Origin: M3007 sp032115775
Lineage (GTDB): Bacteria > Bacteroidota > Bacteroidia > Chitinophagales > Saprospiraceae
NCBI GenBank assembly: GCA_032115775.1
Contig: JAUMBL010000060.1
Span: forward strand, 9,852-73,851
Reading direction: 5' to 3'
DNA length: 64,000 nt
In this document: in pieces, positions 15,407-24,386 of the stretch
How positions within the stretch are numbered: the stretch's first letter is position 1
How the letters are laid out: every line of letters starts with the position of its first letter
Made by a program: the position numbers and the translations under genes
Notes under the pieces: model-generated
Told to the model about the DNA's origin: nothing
The model's database searches: none
Seen by the model: the letters and a program-made list of their open reading frames with translations, nothing else

Positions 15407-16549
15407 CTATTCCACCTTCACCACGCTGTTCGTCAGCACCTCCTCATAATACTGCTCGTACAGCGGCAGCACTTGGTGAATATCGAAGCGGCGAGCCTGT
15501 TCGAGGGCGTTTTGGCGGAATTGTTGCAGCAGCGCATCGTCTTGTAACAGCCGGATCCCGTTAGCGGCCATTTCCTCGATATTGCCCGGTTCGGAGAGGA
15601 AACCCGTCTGCCCCTGGATATTTACTTCCGGCAAGCCGCCGCTGTTGGAGGAAATCACCGGCACCTCGCAAGCCATGGCCTCGAGTGCGGCCAGGCCGAA
15701 ACTTTCGTTTTCGGAGGGAATGACAAAAAGATCGCAAATAGCGAGTAATTCCTCGATCGCATCCTGTTTTCCAAGGAAGCGCACATCCTGGCAGATATCC
15801 AGATCCCTGCAAAGGCGTTCTGCATTGGGGCGCTCCGGGCCGTCGCCGATCATCAGGAGTTTGGAGGGCACCTGCTCGTGGATTTTTTGGAAAATGTAAA
15901 TCACGTCCTCTACCCTTTTCACCCGGCGAAAATTTGAGGTATGCGCGATGATGCGCTCGCCGTCCGGCGCGAGTATTTTTTTAAAATGCTCTTTATTGGT
16001 TTTTCTAAAACGTTCGAAATCAATGAAATTGTAAATCACCCGAATATCGCGCTGGATTTTAAACTGCCGCCGGGTTTCCTGCTTCAGGTTTTGCGATACG
16101 GTGGTGACGCCGTCGCTTTTATTGATACTAAACTCCACCACAGGCGCGAAGGTGCGGTTGTTCCCTACCAGGGTAATGTCCGTGCCGTGCAAGGTGGTCA
16201 CAACCGGCAAATAGCGGCCTTCCTGGAGCAGGATTTTTTTGGCCATATAGGCCACCGCGGCGTGCGGAATCGCGTAGTGCACGTGCAGAATGTCCAGATT
16301 CTGATATTTTACCACGTCCACAATGGTAGAGGCCAGCGCCGTATCATACGGCGGGTATTCGAAGAGCGGGTAATCGTCACTGTCCACCTCATGGTAGAAC
16401 ACATTTTCGTGAAAATGCGCCAGGCGCACCGGACGGCGGTAGGTGATGAAATGCACCTCGTGCCCGCGGCGGGCAAGACCCAAGCCGAGTTCCGTGGCCA
16501 CTACGCCTGAACCGCCGTAGGTAGGATAGCAGACAATGCCGATTTTCAT
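15407..16549 (-). CDS. bshA: N-acetyl-alpha-D-glucosaminyl L-malate synthase BshA
   Basis: This 380-residue GT4 glycosyltransferase catalyses the first step of bacillithiol synthesis, transfer of GlcNAc from UDP-GlcNAc to L-malate. The N-terminal MKIGIVCYPTYGGSGVVATE, the HVHYAIPHA motif, the TTLHGTDITLVG motif and the C-terminal nucleotide-sugar site SENESFGLAALEAMACEVPV are typical of BshA. Bacillithiol is known from Bacteroidota as well as Firmicutes. The start is 33 nt from a MITE end, in the divergent gap with the photolyase gene, so the element separates the two promoters or displaces one. Confidence 0.93.
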   Translation of the reverse strand: MKIGIVCYPTYGGSGVVATELGLGLARRGHEVHFITYRRPVRLAHFHENVFYHEVDSDDYPLFEYPPYDTALASTIVDVVKYQNLDILHVHYAIPHAAVAYMAKKILLQEGRYLPVVTTLHGTDITLVGNNRTFAPVVEFSINKSDGVTTVSQNLKQETRRQFKIQRDIRVIYNFIDFERFRKTNKEHFKKILAPDGERIIAHTSNFRRVKRVEDVIYIFQKIHEQVPSKLLMIGDGPERPNAERLCRDLDICQDVRFLGKQDAIEELLAICDLFVIPSENESFGLAALEAMACEVPVISSNSGGLPEVNIQGQTGFLSEPGNIEEMAANGIRLLQDDALLQQFRQNALEQARRFDIHQVLPLYEQYYEEVLTNSVVKVE

Positions 16550-16582
16550 AGTGCAGGGTTTTTGCCCGGTGTAAGAAAATAG

Positions 16583-16744
16583 GTAACTACTTAGCCGGTC
16601 GCGTCTGAGACAAAAAAGGATCCATTTTTTGCCAGACGAAGCGATTTTTTGCAGGCCGTAGCAGCGCTACGGTCAAAAAAAATTGCGAAGTATGGCGGAG
16701 AATGGGACTTTTGGGGCCAGATAGCGAGCCGGCTAAGTAGTTAC
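16583..16744 (+). mobile_element. 162-bp MITE copy 3
   Basis: Full-length copy flanked by the 8-bp duplication GAAAATAG at 16575-16582 and 16745-16752. It occupies most of the 253-nt divergent gap between bshA and the photolyase gene. Confidence 0.95.
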
Positions 16745-16802
16745 GAAAATAGAACTTAAACAAAACGAACGAAAATAGGTTTTGAAAAGAGGTTTCCCAT
16801 CT

Positions 16803-18347
16803 ATGACGATTCGGTTAGTTCTCGGCGATCAGTTGCACATTGGCCATTCCTGGTATCAGGAACGCCGGGACGATGTGGTGTACGTACTCATGGAGCTGCG
16901 TTCGGAGACCGATTACGCGCGGCACCACATTCAGAAAGTAATCGGATTTTTTCTGGCCATGCGGCATTTCGCCGAGGCGCTTCAAACAGCCGGGCATCGG
17001 GTGCATTATCTTCGATTGGACGATCCGGCCAACCGGCAAAACCTGGAAGAGAACCTCGAACGGCTGTTGCACGACTACGGCGCAGCGCATTTTGAATACC
17101 TGCTGCCGGATGAGTGGCGGCTGGACGAGGCTTTGCGCGCCTTTTGTCAGCGATTGGCGGGCGTTTCCTGGGCGGTACGGGACACCGAACATTTTTTGGC
17201 GGATCGCGCGGCGGTGCAGCGGCAGTTTGCCGGGAAAAAGACCTACCTTATGGAGGCTTTTTACCGAAAAATGCGGGAAAAATACCAGATCCTGCTGGAG
17301 CCGGACGGCAAAACACCGCTTTTCGGCCGCTGGAATTTCGATGCGGAAAACCGCAAAAAACTGCCGAAACAGGTGGCTATTCCACCGGCAAGCCCATTTT
17401 TTCGAGACGTCACCGAGTTGGCCGATCTAATCCGAAACGCCGGTGTGGAAACGATCGGACGCGTGGATGCCCGCCGGTTCGACTGGCCGGTGACCCGCGA
17501 AGAAAATCTCCGGTTGTTACAAGATTTTCTGCGCTTTCGCCTGGGGCATTTCGGCGATTACCAGGACGCCATGACCGGGCGCGACTGGCTCTTGTTTCAT
17601 TCCAGGCTTTCTTTTGCCTTGAATATAAAACTATTGCACCCCCTGGAGGTCGTGGAGGCCGCCGTGGCCTACTGGCGCCAACGCCAGGATGTCATTCCGT
17701 ATGCTTCCCTCGAAGGCTTCGTTCGGCAGATTATCGGCTGGCGAGAGTATATGCGGGGCATTTACTGGGCGGAAATGCCGGCCTATCGCTCGATGAATTA
17801 TTTTGAGCACGAGGCGGCGCTGCCGGATTGGTACTGGACGGGGGATACCGACCTGGCCTGCCTGCGCCAGGCCATCGGGCAGAGCCTCGACCGGGCATAC
17901 GCGCATCATATTCAGCGCCTGATGCTGACCGGCAATTTTGCCTTGCTGCTGGGCGTCCACCCCGACGAAGTGGACGCCTGGTACCTGGGCATCTATATGG
18001 ACGCCGTGGAGTGGGTGGAAATTACCAACACCCGGGGCATGAGCCAGTTTGCCGACGGCGGCATCGTCGGGACAAAACCTTACGTGTCTAGCGCAAACTA
18101 TATCCACAAAATGAGCGATCACTGCGCCGGCTGCCGCTACGACCGCAGCCTGCGCCACGGCCCTAATGCCTGCCCGTTCAACAGCCTGTACTGGGATTTT
18201 CACCACCGCCACCGCGAAAAACTGGAGCGCAATCCCCGCATCGGCATGGTGTATAAGGTCTGGGACGCGATGGACGCTACGGAGCGGCAACAAACGCTGG
18301 ACGCGGCGGCGGCGATCAAACGCCGATATGCCCGGACGCCGCACTAG
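16803..18347 (+). CDS. FeS-type cryptochrome/photolyase (prokaryotic (6-4) photolyase group)
   Basis: This 514-residue flavoprotein is expected to repair UV photoproducts or act as a light sensor. The ATG at 16803 (MTIRLVLGDQL) matches family N-termini; another ATG lies 21 nt upstream. FeS-BCP proteins are defined by four [4Fe-4S] cysteines, and all four are present at Cys353, Cys441, Cys444 and Cys457 with the expected C-x2-C-x12-C spacing in DHCAGC...NACPFN. The FAD-binding half has TNTRGMSQFADGGIVGTKPY. The length fits the group (about 500-510). It is followed by a half-degraded composite palindrome shared with the convergent propeller gene. Confidence 0.93.
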   Translation: MTIRLVLGDQLHIGHSWYQERRDDVVYVLMELRSETDYARHHIQKVIGFFLAMRHFAEALQTAGHRVHYLRLDDPANRQNLEENLERLLHDYGAAHFEYLLPDEWRLDEALRAFCQRLAGVSWAVRDTEHFLADRAAVQRQFAGKKTYLMEAFYRKMREKYQILLEPDGKTPLFGRWNFDAENRKKLPKQVAIPPASPFFRDVTELADLIRNAGVETIGRVDARRFDWPVTREENLRLLQDFLRFRLGHFGDYQDAMTGRDWLLFHSRLSFALNIKLLHPLEVVEAAVAYWRQRQDVIPYASLEGFVRQIIGWREYMRGIYWAEMPAYRSMNYFEHEAALPDWYWTGDTDLACLRQAIGQSLDRAYAHHIQRLMLTGNFALLLGVHPDEVDAWYLGIYMDAVEWVEITNTRGMSQFADGGIVGTKPYVSSANYIHKMSDHCAGCRYDRSLRHGPNACPFNSLYWDFHHRHREKLERNPRIGMVYKVWDAMDATERQQTLDAAAAIKRRYARTPH

Positions 18348-18407
18348 TGCGGCGCTTTATTGCACTTGGCGAAGAAACAAAAAACACCTTGGGGGTGTGT
18401 CACAAGT

Positions 18408-18472
18408 ATTTCGCCGCCTCCGGCGGCGAAATAAAATAATGTTTTACCGCCTGTTTTTTTGCTTAAAGGATC
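18408..18472. repeat. Composite palindrome E2 (decayed)
   Basis: The GC hairpin is intact at 18408-18432. The following ATAAAATAATGTTTTACCGCCTG plus T7 corresponds to the left half of a long palindrome, but the complementary right half is missing. From GGGGGTGTGTCA (18391-18402) through the hairpin it is nearly identical to element E5 at 39561-39610. It lies between the convergent photolyase and propeller genes; nothing else was recognised in 18348-18537. Confidence 0.75.
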
Positions 18473-18537
18473 GTTCACGAACTTATAATACCCCCCTTAT
18501 TTTTAACCGACCACCTTCTTCCGATCAGCGCACGCCC

Positions 18538-21500
18538 TTATCCTTTCCACACCGGCCATCTTCCCGGAGTTGCCGGCGCGCCGGCGCTTTCCAGGTCGCT
18601 TTCGATGGCGCTTGCTTCGCGGGCGACGGCTTTGAGTTCTTCCAGCAATGGGCCGAACTGTTTGGAGGCAATGCGGTAGGTTTCCCGAAGCGTTTCGGTC
18701 GGCGCGGCGGTGCTGTTCCACATAGCATATTCCAGCAGGCCGAGGCGGCCGTTGAGTGCCGGCGGCGTTTCGAATTCCCGGCGGGACAGCGTGGCGTCGC
18801 CATTGAGTTGAATGGCGAGTGCGTTGAGGCGGGCGTTCAGATCGTGGGTTCTTTTCAGCAAGGCTTGTGGCGGGGCGGGCAAATCCAGCAGCGCTTGTTG
18901 GAAATGCCCCAGCTTGCCGACCAGTTCCGAGCGGATATAATTAGCGGCGCTGACCGCCTTCCGCAGATCGGCTACCTGCTGACAAAAATCGAGATACGCT
19001 TGCTTGTCCGTTGCCGGCAGCGTGGCATTGTTGAGCGATTTGGCGGTGAAGCGGACAGGGCCGGCCAGGGGGCTCAGCACGCCGTCTTCGTATTTATAGA
19101 GCGCGACATTGTACGCGCCGGGCAACGCCAAGTGGCCTTTATCGCCATCGCCGAAAAGTTGATCAGGTGTGGGCGTATAGCGGCCGGTGACCGGCGAGGC
19201 GGTGTTGTAGCGAAAATCCCAGACCAGGCGTTTCAGGCCTTTGGTCGCGGAAGTTTTGATATGGCGCACCACATCGCCCGATTCGTCGGTGACGGTGAAG
19301 AGCAGGTAGGGCTCCTGTTGTTCATCCTCCAGGCGCAATTGTTCGGCAGACGGATAGTACACCGTTTCTTTTTTGTCTGCCCGGGTCTTTTCCGCCTCCT
19401 GGCGTTTGGTTTTGAGCGTTTTAATATCGTCCTTGAGCCAGTAGGTGAACACCGCGCCGACGGGCGGGTTTGGCGCGGCGTAGTAGCTGCTGCCCAAATG
19501 GCCTTTATCGCGCAAGCCCAGCGGTTTGGAGGGGATAAACATCCAGGCGTCTTTTACGGAAAAGAGCTGCGCTTCCTTTTCGAAGGTGGCCTGGGAGAGG
19601 TTGCGCAGCGGCGAATAGTCGTCGAGGATATAAAATCCGCGGCCGAAAGTAGCCAACACCAAGTCATTTTCGCGGCGTTGGATATCCAGGTCGCGCACGG
19701 CGATGGTGGGCAGGCCGTTTTTGAGTTGAATCCAGTTTTCGCCGGCGTCAGGACTGAAGAACAGGCCGAATTCCGTCCCGCAGAACAACAGATTGAAGTC
19801 CAGATGGTCTTCCGCGATCGTATAGACGCTGCCGCGCTCGGGCAGGGTTGCGCTGATAGATTTCCAGGATTTTCCGCCGTCGGTAGTTTTCAGCAGGTAG
19901 GGTTTGAAATCACCGTATCGGTGGTGATTAAAGCAGACGTAGGCGGTATTAATATCTTTTTGAGAAGCGATGACCTGGTGAACGTACGAGTTTTGCGGTA
20001 CGCCGGGCAGGTTGTCCATTTTTTCCCAGTTCCGGCCGCCGTCGCGCGTCACCCAGAGCAGCCCGTCGTCGGTACCGACCCAGAGGATTTTTTCATCCAG
20101 GCTGCTTTCGGCGATGCTGGTAGTTTGGCCGTAGATATCGGTGGAACCGTTTTTAGCGATTGCGTCCACGCTCCAGACCTTCCCCATCACTTCGAGTTTA
20201 TTGCGGTCTATGCCTCGGGAGAGGTCGGGGCTGATGGCGCGCCAGGAATTGCCTCGATCGTCGGTGCGGAACACTTTATTTGCGCCGAAGTAGAGGCGGG
20301 TCGGGGCGTGCGCGGAGAGGGTGAGCGGGGCGTCCCAGTTCCAGCGCAGGGCGGGTTCGTTTTCACCCTCCTGCGGTTTGATGGGCAGGTATTCGCCGCT
20401 TTTGCGGTCGAAGCGCACGAGGCCGCCGTACTGGCTTTGGGCGTAGATGATATCCGGGTTGAGGGGGTCCACTTGCGTTTCGAAGCCGTCGCCGGTGGAG
20501 GTGACATACCAGTCGGCATTTGAAATACCGTTCTCGCTGATGGTACGGCTGGGGCCGCCGAGGCTCAGGTTATCCTGCGTGCCGCCGTGGACGTGGTAGA
20601 AAGGGAGCCCGTTGTCGGTGGACACCTTGTAGAATTGCGTGACGGGCAGGTTGTGTTTATACTCCCAGGTTTTGGCGAAATCCCAGGTTTCATAGATCCC
20701 GCCGTCACAGCCCACCCGGAGGTGGTTGGTGTTATGGGGGTCTATCCAGATACAGTGGTTATCAATGTGTTTATTGATTTCGCCGAGATTGCGGACTGTT
20801 CGGCCGCCATCGTCGCTGACTTTATAGTACGTATCCGTGATAAAGATGCGATCCGGGTTTTTGGGGTCGCAGTTGAGTTCCTGGTAATAGTTGCCGCTGG
20901 TAAACGTGCCGCTCATTTTTTCCCAGCCGGCGCCGCGGTCGGTAGAGCGGTAGATCCCGGCTTTTTTGGGATCTGCTTCTACCACGGCATAGACATAGTC
21001 CGGGTTTACGGGCGACACGTCTATGCCGATCCGGCCCAGTTCGCCGCCGGGCAATCCACCGCTCAGTTTACTCCAGGTCGCCCCGCCGTCGGCGCTTTTA
21101 AACAGCGCGGATTCCGGGCCGCCGCCGATATATGTGAACACCTTTCGTTGGCGTTGGTGGAACGCGGCATAGAGCACTTTCGGGTCGCGGGGATCCATCA
21201 CCAAGTTGTTGCAGCCGGTGTACGGGCTGACCGATTTAACGCAGGTCCAGGTTTCGCCGCCGTCCGTGCTTTTATAGACGCCGCGATCGCCGCCATCGCT
21301 CCAGACCGGGCCGTAAGCGGCCACGTACACCGTATTGGGGTTTGTGGGATCAACCACCACATTGGCGATATGCTCCGAGTTTTTCAGCCCCTTATTTTTC
21401 CAGGTCTTGCCGCCGTCTTCGCTTTTATACACGCCGTCGCCGTAGGCAACCGATCGTTGGTTGTTGTTTTCGCCGGATCCCACCCACACCACATTCGGGT

Positions 21501-21843
21501 TGGTGGGGTCGAGCGTTACGCAGCCGATGGAATAAGAACCTTGCGCGTCGAAAATGGGCGTCCAAGTGACGCCGGCATTCACCGTTTTCCACACGCCGCC
21601 GGAGGAGGAGGCTACATAATAGACCGCCGGATTGCGCGGATCGGTTGCGAAATCGCTAATCCTGCCGGAAGTAACCGCCGGGCCGATGCTGCGGAAGGAC
21701 AGGCCGCCGTAGGTGGCCGGATTCAGCCAGGCCGGCTTTTCGGATTCGTTCTTTTTCGGGGCGTCCTCCTTTTTTTGAGCGAACAGGGAGATTTGGAGCA
21801 GGAGCAATACGCTCAGGGTAGCGATCAGGTTGCGCGTGCGCAT
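18538..21843 (-). CDS. Large secreted beta-propeller protein with BNR/sortilin-like repeats
   Basis: A 1101-residue protein when started at the ATG at 21843, which gives a clear signal peptide (MRTRNLIATLSVLLLLQISL followed by FAQ). An upstream in-frame start at 21978 would add 45 residues encoded by a repeat element and is unlikely. The mature part has many BNR/Asp-box repeats (KSEDGGKTW, KSTDGGETW, KSADGGATW, RSTDRGAGW), the pattern of VPS10/sortilin-like propellers and the glycosyl-hydrolase-like proteins common in Bacteroidota. The C-terminal ~300 residues lie beyond the propeller and include a FRYNTASPVTGRYTP region. No catalytic role can be assigned. Confidence 0.85.
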   Translation of the reverse strand: MRTRNLIATLSVLLLLQISLFAQKKEDAPKKNESEKPAWLNPATYGGLSFRSIGPAVTSGRISDFATDPRNPAVYYVASSSGGVWKTVNAGVTWTPIFDAQGSYSIGCVTLDPTNPNVVWVGSGENNNQRSVAYGDGVYKSEDGGKTWKNKGLKNSEHIANVVVDPTNPNTVYVAAYGPVWSDGGDRGVYKSTDGGETWTCVKSVSPYTGCNNLVMDPRDPKVLYAAFHQRQRKVFTYIGGGPESALFKSADGGATWSKLSGGLPGGELGRIGIDVSPVNPDYVYAVVEADPKKAGIYRSTDRGAGWEKMSGTFTSGNYYQELNCDPKNPDRIFITDTYYKVSDDGGRTVRNLGEINKHIDNHCIWIDPHNTNHLRVGCDGGIYETWDFAKTWEYKHNLPVTQFYKVSTDNGLPFYHVHGGTQDNLSLGGPSRTISENGISNADWYVTSTGDGFETQVDPLNPDIIYAQSQYGGLVRFDRKSGEYLPIKPQEGENEPALRWNWDAPLTLSAHAPTRLYFGANKVFRTDDRGNSWRAISPDLSRGIDRNKLEVMGKVWSVDAIAKNGSTDIYGQTTSIAESSLDEKILWVGTDDGLLWVTRDGGRNWEKMDNLPGVPQNSYVHQVIASQKDINTAYVCFNHHRYGDFKPYLLKTTDGGKSWKSISATLPERGSVYTIAEDHLDFNLLFCGTEFGLFFSPDAGENWIQLKNGLPTIAVRDLDIQRRENDLVLATFGRGFYILDDYSPLRNLSQATFEKEAQLFSVKDAWMFIPSKPLGLRDKGHLGSSYYAAPNPPVGAVFTYWLKDDIKTLKTKRQEAEKTRADKKETVYYPSAEQLRLEDEQQEPYLLFTVTDESGDVVRHIKTSATKGLKRLVWDFRYNTASPVTGRYTPTPDQLFGDGDKGHLALPGAYNVALYKYEDGVLSPLAGPVRFTAKSLNNATLPATDKQAYLDFCQQVADLRKAVSAANYIRSELVGKLGHFQQALLDLPAPPQALLKRTHDLNARLNALAIQLNGDATLSRREFETPPALNGRLGLLEYAMWNSTAAPTETLRETYRIASKQFGPLLEELKAVAREASAIESDLESAGAPATPGRWPVWKG

Positions 21844-21880
21844 AATGATAAAGCGGTTGTTCGTTTTGAAAAATAGTAAA

Positions 21881-21966
21881 GCCGCCTCCGGCGGCAACAC
21901 AAAATAAGCAATACATGTGCCGTCGCCTGGTTTTTTAAAAAAAAACCAGGCGACGGCACATGTATT
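21881..21966. repeat. Composite palindrome E3
   Basis: A short GC hairpin GCCGCCTCCGGCGGC at 21881-21895 is followed by a near-perfect palindrome at 21910-21966 with unusually long arms (AATACATGTGCCGTCGCCTG...) and only a T6/A9 centre. It lies 17 nt beyond the prc stop and probably terminates prc. Confidence 0.85.
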
Positions 21967-21983
21967 TAGCGCAGGCAAAGCCT

Positions 21984-24122
21984 TTATTGTTTCCCTTTTA
22001 CCGCGGCCATATCCAGTCGGATCATATCCTTCAGAATCAGCACGGTTTCGAAGAGTTGAATATCCTTTTTGCGTTCCTTGAGCCAGCTGTCGTTGCGCGC
22101 TGCGCGGGAGGTATCGGCCTGGATTTGCGGCAAATCCGCCGCCAGGTTTTCGATGCGGAACCCATCCACCGGCTTGAACATATCGTCGTATTTTTTGGCT
22201 TCCTCCTCTTGTCTTTTATCCCACTGGCGGTATTTTTCAGCCTGCAGCGGGTACTGTGTTTGGTCGCGTTGTTTGCGCAGGCGCATGGCGTTATCTGCTA
22301 CGCGTTGGAACGTCGTATCGGCTTTCACGCGGGTGGCGCTGTTTGTTTTGAGCGTTTTCATATCGGGGATGCGATACGTATTTTGGTTGTACGACGCCGG
22401 TTCGATCGTATTGGATTGGAGCGGAAAATCGTTTTCCCGTTCGCCCAGTTCCATGAGGTTGTAGGAGTCCGGCAGGACGATATCCGGCGTCACCCCGTCG
22501 AGCTGGGTCGTTTTTCCGGAAATCCGGTAGAATTTTTGCACCGTAAGTTTCATTTCGCCGAGCGGCTTCACCGATTCCATGGCGGTGGCGTTGTCCAGGT
22601 CGAAGAAGCGCTGCACCGTGCCTTTCCCGTAGGTTCCGGCAGCGCCCACGATCAGGGCGCGGCCATAGTCTTGCATAGCGGCGGCCAGGATTTCGGAGGC
22701 CGAGGCGCTGAATCCGTTGACCATCACGACCAGCGGGCCGCCCCACTGCACCCGGGCGTCGTAGTCCTCCATAATTTCCGGTTTCCGGCTGCGGCTTTTC
22801 ACCTGCACGACGGGGCCTTGCTCGATGAACAGGCCCGACATTTGCACCACATCGCGCAGCGATCCGCCGCCGTTGTTGCGCAGGTCGAGGATAATTCCCT
22901 GGACGTTTTCCGCCTTGAGTTTTTCGACCTCTTTGGCGACGTCCGCGGCGCAGGACGTTGCGCCCTGCGGAGTGAAGTCGGCATAAAACTTCGGCAAGTA
23001 GATATAGCCGATCTTGTCATTATCGGCGCCCGAGCGGAGGATCAGCGATTTAGCCAGTCCTTCTTCCATGATGACTACATCGCGAACGATCGTGATTTCC
23101 TTGACCTGGCCGTCGGTTTTTTGAACGGCGAGCCGCACGCGGGAGCCTTTCGGGCCGCGGATTTTTGACACCACGTCGTCAATTTCCCAGCCCATAATAT
23201 CTTCGAATTCGCCATCGCCCTGCGCGACCTTCAGGATGACGTCCTTTGCCTGCAATTCGCCTTGGTTCCAGGCCGGGCCGCCCGGCACAATTTCGGTAGC
23301 GGTTGTTTTTTCCCCGTCGCTTTGGAGGCGGGCGCCGATGCCCTCCAGTTTGCCCGACATATTGATGTCGAAATTTTCTTTCTCTTTAGGCGAGAAATAG
23401 CCCGTATGCGGATCGAACACATTGGTGAGCGCGTTCAGGTAGGCCTCCAGGCGCTTAGGGCGGTCGGCTTTTTTGAGGCGTTTAAACAGGCGGTCATAGG
23501 ATTCCAGCACCTTTTTCCGGGCGTCTGCTTCTAGTTCTTCGAAGGATTTTTTCGTATCCTTGAATTCCGGTTTTTCTTGTTTTTGCTGTTCTTCCGTCAC
23601 GCGGGAGAGCACCTCGTATTTCATCCAGCGTTCCCAGCGCAGGCGCAATTCGGCGTCGTCCTTTGCCCAGTCGAGTTTATCGCCGTCGGCCTCCAGGATA
23701 TCATTGGCGGAGAAATCCAGCGGGCGGCTCAGGATATCCTGATACCAGGCCTGCGTTTTTTGAATCGCCTGGTTATAGCGCTCGTCCGAGAGGTTAAAAA
23801 ATTCGAAAGTGCCGGCGTTTGCCTGGTCGTCGAGCAGGAGTTCATGCTGCTTGAACAGTTCAAAATCGGCGCGGTTGAAGAAGCGTTTGCCCGCGTCCAG
23901 GTCTTTAATATACAGTGCGAACACGTCTTTCGAGAATGCGTCGTTGACTTCGCGGGGTTGGAAGTGCAGGCGGTTGAGGCCTTCCAGGATTGCGCGCACC
24001 AGCACCGCTTCCTTTTGCGGGTTAGGTTCCGGGCCGCCGAAGGGAGAGAATCCCTTTACGAGGAAGCCGATACCCAGCAGACCCAGGAAAGAGAATAACA
24101 AGATCGAAGTTGTGCGTTTCAT
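21984..24122 (-). CDS. prc: Carboxy-terminal (tail-specific) processing protease, S41 family
   Basis: A 712-residue periplasmic serine protease of the Prc/Tsp type, started at the ATG at 24122 (MKRTTSILLFSFLGLLGIGF, a membrane/signal segment); an upstream in-frame ATG at 24179 adds 19 polar residues. The order is: N-terminal Prc domain with DPHTGYFSPKEKENF, a PDZ domain around the IVPGGPAWNQGELQAKDVIL segment, then the catalytic core with the serine in GFSASASEILAAAMQDYG and the lysine in TYGKGTVQRFF. A C-terminal helical extension follows. It cleaves unstructured C-termini of envelope proteins. It probably forms its own unit, with palindrome E3 as terminator. Confidence 0.94.
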   Translation of the reverse strand: MKRTTSILLFSFLGLLGIGFLVKGFSPFGGPEPNPQKEAVLVRAILEGLNRLHFQPREVNDAFSKDVFALYIKDLDAGKRFFNRADFELFKQHELLLDDQANAGTFEFFNLSDERYNQAIQKTQAWYQDILSRPLDFSANDILEADGDKLDWAKDDAELRLRWERWMKYEVLSRVTEEQQKQEKPEFKDTKKSFEELEADARKKVLESYDRLFKRLKKADRPKRLEAYLNALTNVFDPHTGYFSPKEKENFDINMSGKLEGIGARLQSDGEKTTATEIVPGGPAWNQGELQAKDVILKVAQGDGEFEDIMGWEIDDVVSKIRGPKGSRVRLAVQKTDGQVKEITIVRDVVIMEEGLAKSLILRSGADNDKIGYIYLPKFYADFTPQGATSCAADVAKEVEKLKAENVQGIILDLRNNGGGSLRDVVQMSGLFIEQGPVVQVKSRSRKPEIMEDYDARVQWGGPLVVMVNGFSASASEILAAAMQDYGRALIVGAAGTYGKGTVQRFFDLDNATAMESVKPLGEMKLTVQKFYRISGKTTQLDGVTPDIVLPDSYNLMELGERENDFPLQSNTIEPASYNQNTYRIPDMKTLKTNSATRVKADTTFQRVADNAMRLRKQRDQTQYPLQAEKYRQWDKRQEEEAKKYDDMFKPVDGFRIENLAADLPQIQADTSRAARNDSWLKERKKDIQLFETVLILKDMIRLDMAAVKGKQ

Positions 24123-24345
24123 TTCCGGATTTTGTTTGCCGGCGCCGTTTGCGCCGTCCTGATCAAAAGAATACATCATAAGTAGGAGGGAAGATTTGCA
24201 TTTTGACGCGCTTGGCCGCTTGCGGTTGCGCTGAACATGTAACGCAGAAATTGGGGTGTAAGTACGCTAATATTAGGGTGTTGGGATATTTTTTTCTACA
24301 AACGTCCGGCTTTAGCAGTCGAATGGTCGGCGGGCATAGGCGGTA

Positions 24346-24382
24346 TCGTCTGAAAAACCCGAAAATCGGGTTTTTCAGACGA
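24346..24382. terminator. Terminator hairpin after the outer-membrane protein gene
   Basis: A perfect inverted repeat with arms TCGTCTGAAAAACCCG and CGGGTTTTTCAGACGA around AAAAT, five nucleotides past the stop of the gene on the minus strand. The remaining 220 nt up to the prc start contain no recognised gene. Confidence 0.75.
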
Positions 24383-24386
24383 TTAT

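Noticed and set aside
18166..20523. A 785-codon open frame on the plus strand
   Set aside because: It runs antisense through the clear BNR/propeller gene and the photolyase 3' end, has no recognisable domains, and is a by-product of GC-rich codon use.
21844..21978. Longer N-terminus for the propeller protein
   Set aside because: The extension is encoded by the palindromic element E3, and a normal signal peptide starts at 21843.
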